Shown in pieces: positions 8,015 to 19,755 of a stretch of DNA of 64,000 nucleotides. How positions within the stretch are numbered: position 1 is the stretch's first letter; each line of letters opens with the position of its first letter. Origin of the DNA: Fomitopsis serialis (lineage: Eukaryota; Basidiomycota; Agaricomycetes; Polyporales; Fomitopsidaceae); NCBI RefSeq assembly GCF_022376445.1, contig NW_025955028.1, forward strand, positions 152,860 to 216,859. Reading direction: 5' to 3'. The notes under the pieces were generated by a model. It ran no database searches and was not told where the DNA came from. It saw only the letters and a list, made by a program, of their open reading frames with translations. A program made the translations under genes and the position numbers.

Positions 8015-10322
8015 TCACCGCAACCTCACCGAGTCCTTCCCTCCCGTCTGAGCGCTAGCGCTCAGCCCTACGCACAGTAAGTATCCCGAGTTGATACCAC
8101 AGTGCTCGTGTTATGTAGTATTCGTGTACCAAGGTTTATCAGGAAATAACGTAGACTACTTACTAGTAGTCAAAGCTTTGTTCAATCTATTTCGTCAGAG
8201 CCTGTGATACTAGCTTCAAGTTGTATGTACTACTAGTAGTGGTAGCTTCGAAACTACGGTCTGTCGCGACTGATACGACTGACGCGACTGAGGAGACTGA
8301 CGGGCTCTGATTGAGTGAGCCAAGAACGACCCGAGGCCGCGCGGAGCATAAGCGCCCAATCATGTCAGCCATGACAGCGATCTCAGACTCCGGATCAGGC
8401 CCTTCATTAGCCTCAGGCGCCGTCAGACAGTGCGCCGTTTTGCTGATGAATGTTTTAGCCGTTTTAAAATAGACTCTGCTCACGGAGAAGCACCCTCGCG
8501 AGAAAGAGGAAGGGCCCCGAGCCTCCAGCTAGCGCAGGATGAGGGGGTTGTGAGGGGCCCGGGGCGAGACTCGAGAGCAACTTGAAGCTGGTAAGAGTGT
8601 TGTCTCCCCGGCCTGGCTGACAGTAGAGGACTTGATTTCCGAGGTCAATGTCCCTTCAGCTCAACTCAGCGAGTCCGCCTGATATCAAAGTTGCATGATG
8701 GCGTAACAAGCAGGATTGGTTCGGGCCCGGGCAGTCGTAGACTTGTAGTGGTTGCGGTTGCAGCGCAGAATGGGCGAAAGAGATGAGAACGAGCACGGAA
8801 TGGGTTCATATACTGGTGTTGGAAAGGTGCACGAATAACTACTGTCACGGTAGTACTGTGAGTACAGGCTGGCGCGATGCGGTATCTACGTGCTGATGTA
8901 AGCATCGGACGACTTGGCCCCACAGCCCCGTCACTGTCAATAAGTAACTTACTTATACTTGTCCATGCAATCAGAGAACACCCTTACGTCTGCGAGGATG
9001 TCATGCTCTTTCAAGCTGCTAAGTGTCGTCCTTGCACAATTCCGGGTGACGGCGAGGGCATTCGAAGATGTTCCGCGCGCCCGATCAGCCGGCCGCCTAA
9101 ACCGGAACTCTCTCTGAACAAACCGCTAGACTCAATGTCATCCTCGCCAACATATCCACTGGCATCAACTCTCACTAGTGGAGAGCAAGACTCACTGACC
9201 TGGACTAGGTCAGTGAGATACACGGGCTTAGTGGTTGTGACTTTCTTACACTTGTTTACATGCAAAATCTGGCCTCGAGCGGACCCCATGTTAATAACAT
9301 GTTATTAACGTGTTATTAACACGACTTGTTTACAAAGTATATTAGTCGGGGCTTTCTTACAGAACCCTAACGTCCACCTCTTGTGTAACCTGACGCCGTA
9401 CGGTGGAACTTCCGAGTCCTGGCACTGGCGGTGCGGTGGAACAGAAGTTTGGCTTCGGAAGCATACGACGTAACGCGGTTACGGTATAGGTGTGTGATTA
9501 CTCGCACGCTGCTATGTAAATATGTGTATTTTCGAATTATGTATTTCACAAGGTCCAAATGCACCACGCCCGCCGCGGTGCCAGTGGGCTCAGGAGCGAC
9601 TCAATCTCTTAAGGCACATAGCTCTTCAGTTAATACCTTGAGCTTGTCGTCGGTGTGGCAAGTGGCCTCTGTCTACTTGCCAGAATCAGTCAATAGTAAT
9701 CAAAATTTGAACAGTCTTGTCGACGGTGCTTTACACCAGGCCGCTCGCCCTTGTATGTAATGCCCGGGGTAACTATTGCTGCTCAACGCTTGGATCACCC
9801 GGGTCTGCTCCGCTGATAGCGCTACAGTGGGCAGTAACAACAACTTTGCTGCGGCCTGTCCAGTGGAGCACACCATTAATTGCCTGCATACGCCGATCCC
9901 CGCAATGGCACAATAAGGATTAGTTGGCATTATTCGGCAAAGTTGTCTACGCTCACAATGTCTCAATTTCAGTGAATCAGGGGCATATGAGCCAATAGCG
10001 TGCATATACAGCGACACCCATTAGTTTGGCCACCATGGGGCGGTTTCCACAAGCAAGCTAGGTGAGCAATGTTGAGATGAGTGTCTAATTGGGATATAAC
10101 AGCTGAAAAATCAGCGCCGCCCTCGTGTAGACAATCGCATCTTCTCGTAGCGGACTCGGTCTCGAACTCCTGCGTTCTCCAGTCGCCGGCGCGCTGCCCA
10201 CTGTCATCTCTTTAATTCATGAAGACGGATCGTTTCTGGCTCATGGATAAATCACATCCACTGAGTGGTTGAGAGGTTCGCTTACCAGTCCGCTATGATG
10301 CTGTCCTCTCCGCTAAATCCCG
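8015..10322. other. Non-coding stretch with palindromes
   Basis: No convincing gene. Notable structures: an 18-bp palindrome at 8048-8065 (CTGAGCGCT and its mirror); a hairpin with 11-bp arms at 9191-9217 (5-nt loop); a 20-bp AT-rich palindrome at 9290-9309 followed by a 7-bp-arm inverted repeat at about 9309-9323; and one copy of a dispersed repeat (about 8710-8905). A coding-like scrap on either strand at 8190-8480 contains a GPDPES-like stretch that resembles one at 55,530. Confidence 0.5.
8710..8905. repeat. Dispersed repeat, copy 1
   Basis: Shares a diverged stretch with 39510-39668 in the same orientation. Common blocks are GGCTCGGGC-like, GTGTTGGAAAGG, ACAGGCTGGC.CGAT and ATCTACGTGCTGA..TAAGCAT. 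No coding content is evident. It may be a solo LTR or MITE end of an old family. Confidence 0.55.
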
Positions 10323-11169
10323 TTGTGGGTTACAGACGCGACATTGAAGCGAGGCTTGACCTTAATTTGCTGCGGACTGCTGCCTGATCCACCGGTCTAC
10401 TACTTTCTACAACATCGACGACTTGAAAGTGCTCTTCTTTTCTTCACAGATCCGGAGCACTCCGAGAAATGTCTCCCTGATGGTATTTCGCTGGACGCCA
10501 CGCGCATCGCTATATGGGTGCCTCTGTAGGTGGGCTCGCAGCCCGCACTGCGGCGAGCCACGCTCAGCCCAACTCCCGCTGCTCTTCGCAATGGTAGGCG
10601 AGTTGATGAGCGACCACTGGGTCACATTGGACTCGGTCTCCGCAGGTGTCCATTGCATTCCAACCGAGTTTGTCGCCCCCTCATTCGTTCGCCTGTCGCC
10701 TGCGTCTCCTGACGTCCCGCTAAGCCTCACCGTGAAATTTGCCCTGCGCTACTGGGAAGGTAGCATTTGCCTGTATTCTTACCTGCGCACGGGCGAGTTC
10801 CTCGGTAACTTGGTGCGCCCAGTGCATCCTCGACACTTCGTGCACTACCCGCCTCCGAGTCTGAGCGCCTCGCAGCCATCCCCCGACACCCGCGCCCCCG
10901 TCCTTGAGGCTCACATCGATGTGACCTTCCCGCCTACGTGTACCATGCTCGTGCATAGCGTAGCTGACCCAGTAGGTTTTCCTGAGGAGGAGGAGGCCCG
11001 GGAGGAGGAGGGGAGTCCATGGTCGCGGGCTACGTACGATCGGCTGCGTTCGGAGCTGGGTGTCAGGACAGAAGTAGATTACATTCCTGACGCCATACAT
11101 GGGCTCCTCCTCCTCGGGGTGGAGGTGCCAACTGTTGGAGGCTCAACCGGGAGCGGTAAATTCCGTTAA
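10323..11169 (+). CDS. Possible two-exon gene, function unknown
   Basis: Two coding-like blocks follow each other. The first (about 10323-10525) ends in a stretch reading SLDATRIAIWVPL. The second (about 10568-11169) contains MSDHWVTLDSV, a Trp/Tyr-rich middle and an acidic EEEEAREEE run. A short intron near 10526-10567 is plausible, but the frames do not join cleanly with the obvious splice sites, so the model is incomplete or the gene is damaged. No family recognised. Confidence 0.3.
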
Positions 11170-12370
11170 GGTAACACCGAGTACGGCATTTTCCGCCCTC
11201 TGCGCGTACATAGTGTTTGCCACCTCCTGGATAGAATATGTCAGACACCTAGATGCATCATCCAATAGAGAATGTGAGATGCATACTGCGGACCAATGCC
11301 CATGGCGTCAATGGCATGAAGGTTCAATGAAACGGATCAATACACCGGACCACGGGTATGACGACAGGATAATATATACAAGGACCACACAAACAGGCAT
11401 ACTTATCCCATCCGAAGTAGAGATAAATAGTGAACACATCTTCTAGCGCCGCAGACGGCAGGTATGCTGAGGCAAGTACATACGATGGAAAGAATATGAC
11501 ACACGATAAATATCACGGTAAATACTATGCAGAATCCCATCCGACAGATCGCTGACCGAAGAACAGTGCAAGTCGTTCAGGCTGGCACATGGACCGTATC
11601 AGCATCCGTGTCAAACATATAGAGAAGAAAAAGCTAGATACCAGGGCACCCAGGGCTCCCCATGTGGCGGTCGAGAATATCCTTCCTCATCAGGGAAAAC
11701 CGCCTATTTCCCAAAGCACTTTCATAGTTTTGACGAGCATAAAAAGTGTTTACAAGAGTCCCAATTGGCCTCGAGTGCGCGGAGCAAACTCAACCACTTT
11801 CCAACACAAGTTCGCTAATTGGGAGATTGATGCACGGGAAAGAAGCGCTTGAAATCACCAATGAGATAATGGAAGCACTTGTAAGAATTCCAATTAGACG
11901 CCCAGAAACCAAGGAGCTCGTCTTAGGAGCATTTGTGACTACTCTCTAGCCGTTGAGAGCGCTTTCAAATATCAACAACCGGTTACTAGTTCTCTCAGAT
12001 GCTTATTAATGCCTTCAGATGCACTCAGAGGGGATGACAGTGATCGTAAAAATCGTATTCGGCATTGTACAGTCATGATACAACAATAGAACACATCCAG
12101 CTGCTGAGCGTACAGAAGAGAGGTATTGTGGCTGGAGGGATGGCTGTCAACGATACAAATGGAGACGTGGGGGCGGCAACAAGGGCAAGGTATGAGACGA
12201 CCAGAATGGCCACGAAGATGAAATATTTACGGCCGACCAGCGAGGTCGGGACATCAGCGTAGTCTTACACCACCTGTTGATGATGCTGCCTTGAGCTGAG
12301 TCAATAGCAGACCAACCTAGTATCATGCGCACCTCTGAGTGTGCTGTCCATGCCTCCTCTTCCATCATCC
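11170..12370. other. Intergenic, no gene seen
   Basis: AT-richer sequence between the weak gene to the left and the 3' end of the 767-aa gene to the right. No long frame, tandem repeat or clear transposon terminus was seen. Confidence 0.5.
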
Positions 12371-15161
12371 TCATGCTGATGGCTGGCTCTGGGTGCTCGA
12401 CGACGGGCCGGCCTCTCCACCAGTGTTCTCAGACGACAGGCCCGCGGTTTTCATCCACCGAGAGGACAGACGATCCATGTCGAGGTTGAGGTTAATAGTG
12501 GCGCGCTGTCCTTCCGAGTCGGTCACCTCGAGTTCAGGCTCCGCGATCCTCGCAACAGTTCTGACCCACGGACCCCTTCAGTAGTTCAAGTATTTGGACG
12601 AACTTATTGAGCTTACCGTATGCAGTTGACCAGAGAGTTGTTCATGGATTTGACTAACTCGCTAATCCCCTTGTTGAAACTGGGATTCTTCGGATCAGCA
12701 AACCGGCGAAGCATGTCGATACCGGCTCTGAAGCGGTCGTGCCTGCAGATAAAATCATCAATATCAACTTTGGAAAATTGAAGCAACGCCAGGCCCAACA
12801 CACTCCGGCGTGTATGTCTTCTCGTCGAAGTTGATGGTGATGTTACCCTTGAGGGCCTCCTCCAGAGTCACCAGTATCTGACAACATATAGATCAGATAT
12901 TCACCGTGCATTCTGTAGAGCACTTGGTTACTCACCGCGCTGCACACAAGAGCAATCATGTTGCTCGACAGAGGAACCTTGTTGATATCGAATATTTCAC
13001 GGTGCTCAGGGCGCAACGCCTCGGGATTCTGTCCCAGCCACCAATGACGAGCCATCACTTCTGCAATGGCCTCGTTGTGGAACGGGGCGTCACGTTCGGC
13101 CACCCACAGCTGCTCCATGTGAGCTGTTAGTTCTGCCGTCATCTCAATTGAGGGGCTCACCGAGGGCTCAACGTCTGGATCGGGCATGGTGAGGTTCCCG
13201 TGGTGGAAGGTGTCCGAGTCCTTGAGCCACCTGATACGCGCCTCCAAAGCGTTCTGTAGCTTATCTGCGCGGGCCACAGCGTTCAGCCTTTCGCCGTTGG
13301 GTCCAAGGTCAGAGACCTTGATCGACAGGAACTCCTTTTCCACCACACGCTTGGCCTTCTGTTTCACCTCCTGGCGAAACTGCGCTGCCAGCCTGTAGAC
13401 CTGAAGCCGGGAAACTGTCACCGGGGACATCCAGAATAGCCATACCACTTACCTTGTGCCGCAGCACCTTTCTCGTGCTGAACTCAGCCATCATCTTGTC
13501 GTATCTCGCCTTGAACTTGGGTGCCCGATAGATCTTGTGCTTGGCTATGACCCTCTCATACATTGACAATGGAGCGTCCCACTTGCCGACGACCTTGTCG
13601 TTCTGACGGGGCCACGCGTTTTCGACACTGAGGTACGCCCTGAATTCTAGCTGGGCGAGTTGCACGAAAGTCCGGAACGGCTCCTGTTCGAGTTCAGCGA
13701 TCACTTCCTCGGAGACCTTCGACGCTTTCGGCTTGCCCTGGGCCTTGACCTTCGCAGTCTTCGACTTCAATTGCGGCTTCTCCTCCGACTTCACAATGAT
13801 CTTAAGACCTTGTTAGCGTTGTACTCCATCAACATTATCATTATCCACATACCTCGTCGCTCTCAGAGGCGTTCTCCCCGAGCTCGTCATCGTCGCTGTC
13901 TACCTTATTCTCCTCCTCCGATACGTGATAGGACTGGCTGTCGTCCCCAGAGGCAGCTTTAGATGCGTGCCGAGTGGTGCTAGTCTTGCTCTTAACCGCT
14001 CCTCGACCCGACGCTTGGGGGGCTCGCAATCCATCAGTATATTGGCTATGCATACCAGGGAAGTTGAACTCACTGTCGTCCTCAGAGTCCTCCATCTTCG
14101 AGCCTTCCTCTGACAATTGGTCCTTCTCGCTCTCTTCCTCACTCTGTACGCGTGCCGTCCCCTTCCCAGTCCGTGCTCCTGTCTCTCACATGGCCGTTAG
14201 TTTCCCTTCAGACTGGTAAAATCAATCCCACTTACGCAGACGCTGGAGCACCAGGTCCTCATCCTGGGTTAACGCAGGGATTGCGGGACGGCGTGACTCA
14301 ATGACTACCTCCGCCCTCTTCTTCCCAGGTGATGGGGCTACCAGTAGTGGGGCACATTAGAGGCACGCATGCAAATGCGGTAGTACGGGCAACTCACGCG
14401 ATGTAGGAGAGCTATGCGCCGCAGGCTGCGACGCCCTAGCCCCAACAGCTTTACCGGGGCTCTGCACCTTCGCCCTCTTCTTTTCAGGCCGCTCAGGGGC
14501 TCGCTGGACAAGATCTGTGTCGCTGCCTTCCTTGTCTGATACTTGCTCGGCCTTCCTCTTTCGCGGCCTCGGGCGGGGCTTTGGCTTCGGAGGCGAAATA
14601 ACTGTATTCTCTGAACATCGTTAGACTATCAGGCGAGCTTCTCTACCATCCACTTGCCTCTGGCGGTTGCCTTTCCCTTTCCCTTCGACATAGCGGGTGC
14701 ATCGCCATCGGAGGGCGAGAAAGATGGTTCCTCTTCCGCCTCCTCTCCACTGGTGTCTTGTTCGTCCCCAGCTACAACCTCAGGCTCTTCATCGTGGCCT
14801 TCAGCATCCTTGTCCAACATCGCCGCACTATTCGCTTGTATGGCTAGAAGGGAGTATAGTTAGCTGATTACGCTGTAGCCACTCGTAACTTACTTTCTTG
14901 ACGCTCCTTGTCTGAGGCGGGACTCTTTTTCATATCCGCGAGCAACTTTCGAGCCTTTGTCATGACCTCTTTCTCGGACGCGTCAGGGTTCGTCATCCTC
15001 ACGGCCTCCTTGACGCGCTGGAGAGCATCGCCTTGGTCCACTGTTGCAGAGATCGACGAGGCACCAGATTTCTTGGAGGTCGCCTTGGGCGGGGCGGGAG
15101 CCTTGGAGCTAGTCTTTTTCTTGTCCTTGGTGGCAGCTGATCGCGTTCGGCGAGTGGCCAT
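12371..15161 (-). CDS. Ten-exon gene, 767 aa, possible DUF6532-like protein
   Basis: Exons by my reading: 15161-14894, 14843-14658, 14601-14398, 14337-14236, 14178-13853, 13800-13453, 13400-12936, 12877-12804, 12742-12617, 12575-12371. They sum to 2304 nt with consistent phases. The first introns include a GC-AG intron (donor GCAAGT at 14657). The N-terminal half is basic/acidic low-complexity sequence (K/R, SDDDE runs), suggesting a nuclear protein. The C-terminal half (from about 13800) is a compact helical region with FRTFVQLAQLEFRAYLS, an N..IAEVM..HWW segment and NITINFDEKTY. That layout resembles the basidiomycete DUF6532 family, but this is from memory and not verified. It is the last of four minus-strand genes packed downstream of a divergent Plavaka transposase. 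Confidence 0.8.
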
Positions 15162-15469
15162 GGTTATAGCAAAGCGAGAGTACGGCGGAGAGAGTGTGTG
15201 TTGAGGTCAAGGAACTAACGTCGCCAACGCGTCTTGCAGAAGATTTCGGAGATGCGGAGCTGAGCCGAACTCCGGGGCACCATATTGGCCGCGAACATCT
15301 GTTCCCTAGCTCTTTCCAGCGCAGGGCAAAAAGGCAACCGTGGATATGGTATGAAGCTTTGGAATTGAGAGATACCGTACTTGTTACATGGTAGGGAGAA
15401 ATCGGCAGTCCACGTCAACTGATTCCAATACATGCAGATAGACGTAATGGGCGCTGCGCAGCGCTTGTG

Positions 15470-18449
15470 TCAATGAAAGTGTCGGTTCCCCTCCCAACCG
15501 TTTCGCCCTCCTTTCGTCCACTTTTCCATCTCCCTGTCGGTGTGGAATACTATGGAAGCACGTCGACCGACGAAGTTTAAATTGAAGTGTGTGATGCGGT
15601 GGGATGGAAAAGCAATGAAGTCGCCATTTTGCAGTGGCAAAACCAGCCCAGGCTCGTACATGCATAACTCTCCGCCCGTGTGATCTCCCACAACAAGCAC
15701 AACACAGAGGGTTTTGTCTTGCCGGTCCCTGTGAGCCAAAGTGGCAACGTTGATGTTAATAACAAGTGAGAGGAAGGGATGCACTATGGAGTGCTCGTTC
15801 CCTGGGAGGACTTCCGCATCCATGCTGAGGATTTCGTACTCTTCGAGCAACGATTCCTTGATCTGTTGCATTTTAGTGAGCCCATATCAGAGAATTCACC
15901 AGTAAATATCTTGCCTGCTCGGCCATGAACTCAAACACGTCTCCCAAAATCTCCTCCAGATTGTGATATATCTCCTCGAATTTGCTCATGTCTCGAGAGG
16001 GATAAGGGAGCATCTGTGCGTAGTTAGTGCGGGAGTGATCTTCCTTCTCCATGAGAATGGGATGCAGGTTCGAAGGGATTTTATGTCCCTGGCGATGCGC
16101 CCTCATCTGAGTATTGACTGTAGACATGAGTGAGATTACAAGACGTACCCTCATGCCGTGACGATTGTACCAAGAGAAATGTAGGGCTGGGAAGCGGTAG
16201 CTTCTGCCCTCGGACGCCGAGTCGGTCTCTTCAAGATTGGCCGACTGTGCATCCAAACATGCGATCATCTTCAACCCCAGTGTCTGTCGCATAGAGTCCG
16301 GCATGCTTGAGAAGATGCAGCCCACCAAAGACCCGTGCTCATCCTCGATCCTGAGCGGACCACTGCAACGGAATTAGCACGCGTAACAGCCTGAGTGAGT
16401 AGCAGCTAACTTGGGAATCACGTACTTGGCATCTGACAGCCCGATCCTGGCGTATTCCTGATAATCAACCCGACGGCCTTTGCTGTACATACTTGACAAC
16501 TGGGATGGGTCAGATAAGTCCCTGTAGGAGAACTCTACATGGATGGTACCTTCGCTCTTAACTCGGTAAGACTGTCATGTTTGCTCGCTGTCTCCGCAAG
16601 AGAACGCTGCTCTTCGGTCCATGAAAAGGCTTCGTCCTCGTCCTGTGGTACCGGGTACCGTTGATGCTGGTCCAGATCTAGCTGAAACCCCTGCAGCGTC
16701 ACAGTGGCACCATGTGAGCTAGACAGCGACGGCTCGGCAGTTAGGCATGCGCCGCTGCTCTCAACCTCCATCTCATTGTCACTGATATCCGTCAAAGGTG
16801 AGGGCGGATCAAAGCTTGCTGGATCCTCATATTGAAGGCGGAATATGCGATGGCTAACGGTCGTTAGGTGAATGTGCTGAGATTCTTCGAGTACCGAAGC
16901 GCATGGCGCCCAGACGGCAAGATTTCTAGGGATAGGTTTAAACGTACTGTGATGACGGATCAACGTTTAAAATAAGGCTGATTAGAATGCACCCTATGCG
17001 CACTTACTTGAGATCCAGCGAGTTCAGTGCGTCGTCCGATTGTACTAGATTCCAGCATGCGATCTTGTCTGTTGACATGCTGAGTTCAGCCAGGACTGTC
17101 CGTGGAAACAGAGTATCGAAAGTCAAAGGAAGCAATTGGCGTAGGCTGGCGACGGCTGGAATAATGTGCTGAATGATAGCCTGACCTGCCGGTGTAGCTA
17201 GTAACAATAATTAGACCGTATACCACGAATATCTTGGTGACGCACTAGGTTCAGGATCTCGAAGCAGGTTTGACAATTGCCATGCAAGATTACCGACGGA
17301 CTTCATCAAGGGCACCCGCAAATTCGCAAATGCAACAATGGCAAGAGTGTAAATCGAGCCTGAAGACGCATTAGTTCACTCCAATCTCCCAAAGCAATGA
17401 TCGTGGCGTATAGCACCTCCAAGGGCAACAGCGGCAAATTTGCTAGCCGCCGCAATCCAGTACATGAACGTTCGACGACGCGGTGCTCCATCAAGGCCTC
17501 GAATGTGGCGTCGGTAGACCTCCGAGATGCTCAGCGAGTCAGCGCGGCGAAGACTGAAACAATTCTTAGAGGACACATTGCGGTCATGCGGTTGCACACG
17601 ACGTACCTTGTGCATTTGCATAGCAATTGCAAATGGTGTATTATGATTAAAAACGCAACCGCCGCGCCATTGCGCTCAATTCGCTTGCATCGCTGCAGGA
17701 TGGATGGCAGGCTGTCATCTAAGAAGCCTTCTGCTCCGTCCCCGTGTCTCAGCAAGGTCTGCAAAGAACTTGCGTACTCGCCAAACGAGTCCTCGGTGAC
17801 AGCGCTGCCGAGGCGTACCGCAAATGCAGTTACTGACGGAGCCAGAGCCATTGCAGGCCTGCTACGCTCCACCCACTTGCGTAGGCTTGTTCCACCCGTC
17901 TTTTTGGGACAGGGGGCACCGAATGAGTAGTCGGCCCGCCGATGATGCTTCGATTTCTTGGGCTTTGGTTGAGAGCGAGCACGACTAGGTGTGATACCTG
18001 TGGAAACCAGTTGTCCGTTGTATGCTGTACTCGCGGAAGCATGGACGTATGGACTCACCACTAGACTGCGCAGTCTCCAGTGATTCCTCCTCCGTCTCCT
18101 CTGCTGCTATGCTCCCGTCCATAGAGCAACATGATAGACTTTCTTCATCTGAGGACGGCGACCTGTAACTCTTGGGAGAGGCCGACACATTCTCGGTTGC
18201 CTGCAGCCGGAATCCCTGCGCTTTTGCGGAGCCACGAAGACGGTGTAGAATGGACTGAAGAGGTTTGTGTGCGAGCGGACAGCGCTCGAGAAGCTGATCG
18301 AGTGCAATAGCCTCATCTAGAGACACCCAGAAATACCAACCGGTCGTGATATCGAACGAAGGTTCAGTTACCTGGTCTGACATGATTGGGATGTGAAGCG
18401 CTCGTCGTGCTATCTCTTTCCGAGTGTCACAAAGCTCTTTGATTGACAT
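15470..18449 (-). CDS. 2OG-Fe(II) dioxygenase, TET/JBP-like fungal class, 830 aa
   Basis: Ten exons (18449-18059, 17997-17607, 17553-17417, 17359-17246, 17197-17008, 16946-16550, 16499-16426, 16362-16149, 16106-15915, 15862-15470) sum to 2493 nt in phase; the last intron is probably GC-AG. The C-terminal about 110 residues carry a double-stranded beta-helix signature: iron-binding HRD (in ATLAHRD), then GGELCMYEPGL, the distal His in ITHFN, and the 2OG-binding Arg in RRASIVFHTD. Upstream is the FSWYNRHGM region and the YARIGL segment usual in this mushroom family. The roughly 450-aa N-terminus is helical with a Ser/Glu-rich patch (DEESLSC..., AAEETEEES) and a basic KPKKSKHHRR stretch. Known role of the wider TET/JBP class: oxidising modified pyrimidines in DNA; substrate here is unknown. 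It begins 53 bp after the preceding gene's stop. Confidence 0.85.
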
Positions 18450-18501
18450 ACATGTGATACAAAATGCTTACAAACATCGTTACAGGTCCCTACTCTATAC
18501 C

Positions 18502-19751
18502 TCATCGATTCTCGTTTGGCCCGCGAGCCCAGCCGCCAGCACCGTTCCTCTGTACCATCTCCCGGAACCTATCTCCTGCGTGCGTTGAGACCAAGTCTCG
18601 CAGGCGATTGAGCGCGACACGCAAGATAGCCGTGATGCTCTCTTCCGCACTCAACGTCACCAGCCGTGGGTCTTGCGTGGCTACAATGAAGAGCGGATCG
18701 TCCTCTTCGAGCGTGACAGCGTCGTGCGGATAGCCACGAAGGCGGTCCATGAGGAAATTGAGTATGACGCTGTTGCGCCCCGCGATGAGCATCTCCCACT
18801 GCCGCTCATCTGGAGTCGGCCCAATCGCTCTGAACATAATGAGCGATGTTTCTACCACCTTCTTTAACTCCCAAGAAATCTGAGAGACGGCTTGCGGGGA
18901 AGCGAGGCCGCTGACCCCGTCCTGACCGATGTCATGGCGAAGCTCCTGAATGGACATCCGGCTTGAGTCAGTGGTAAAACAAAAGAATCGATGGCTTACC
19001 ACGCAAGGTAACTCCTCGCACAGACGCGGTAGCGGCCACTTCTCGTCTGCAGCTTGGGAGATGACGGGGTAGTTGTTATGATTGGCGACGACGAAGTACG
19101 CTCGCTGCCCGCCATGGATCCTAGCCCCACCCACCCTGACCTCACCGATTGGCGGATCATTGCGCCGTCCTCGCGTGGTGCCCGGTCTGAAGCCGTAAGC
19201 GTTCCGGGTGGGCTGTTTGCGGAAGCCCCAGTCCGGGTTGACCAGAGGCTGCGCCTCAATAAGTCCCCGGCCCCATTTCTTGCCCATAGGTTTGGAGCAC
19301 TTGAGAAGCCTGAACATGGCGTTTGAGTGACGCCCCGGTGCCTCGTACCGTTGCCAGTGGTGGCTCATAGGCGTCTGGAGGGTATCGTGCGCCTGTTCTG
19401 GTATGAATACCAGGAATATGGCCACAGCGGGCTGGCATGCGGAGTCTATCGCTCTAGCCCACTACGGGGACCTTTAGTAATGCCAAAACCACGGATACAC
19501 AGCGCTGAGGGACTCACCTTCGCTGTTACATTTGGCGCGCTCTGAGTAGAACAAACGTCCAAACCGGCCACCAGGTGCAATGACCCGCCCAAATCCAACA
19601 GAAAGGACGCATCCGGTATGATCGCGTCGCCGACGGACGGCTTCAATTTAAACCGAGGCGACCACTCCATGTTGTGCGCCATCCTACCGCCTGTTTTTGA
19701 AAGCGGTGCCGAGAAAAGGTGAATCAGATTAGAGGCGAAATAGTACACCAT
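18502..19751 (-). CDS. Gene of unknown function, about 387 aa
   Basis: Model: exon 19751-19518 ending at a GTGAGT donor, intron, exon 19431-18502. It begins MVYYFASNLIHLF; two ATGs slightly upstream would overlap the end of the 551-aa gene. Visible features: a Gly/Arg-rich middle (TTRGRRNDPPIGEVRVGGARIHGG) and a C-terminal helical part (ITAILRVALNRLRDLV). A short GTAAGC...CAAG segment at about 18999 could be an intron but does not keep frame, so it was left in. No family recognised. It sits between the 551-aa gene (5 nt) and the dioxygenase gene (53 nt); such spacing is tight for a basidiomycete, and one longer transcript cannot be excluded. Confidence 0.6.
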
Positions 19752-19755
19752 CCCC

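Larger units (their letters stand above)
813..8047 (-). pseudogene. Ser/Pro/Arg-rich nuclear-type protein gene, split by the LTR element
   Basis: A minus-strand coding signal runs on both sides of the LTR element. If the element and one copy of its target duplication are removed, an open frame reads from about 8047 (after a CAG acceptor) straight into 2003-1790. A basic stretch ending KRVKKEP lies at about 1670. It is followed by an intron with a GTAAGT donor at 1666 and an acceptor at about 1612, then a Pro/Gly/Ser-rich exon (about 1611-1100). Further coding-like segments at 1100-930 and 930-813 are in other frames without good introns between them, so small indels are likely. I do not recognise the family. 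The insertion lies in coding sequence, so the gene is dead or truncated in this allele. Confidence 0.45.

Noticed and set aside
12613..12801. Separate small gene ending NCIR
   Set aside because: A GTAAGC donor at 12616 and in-phase exon 12575-12371 show it is an internal exon of the 767-aa gene.
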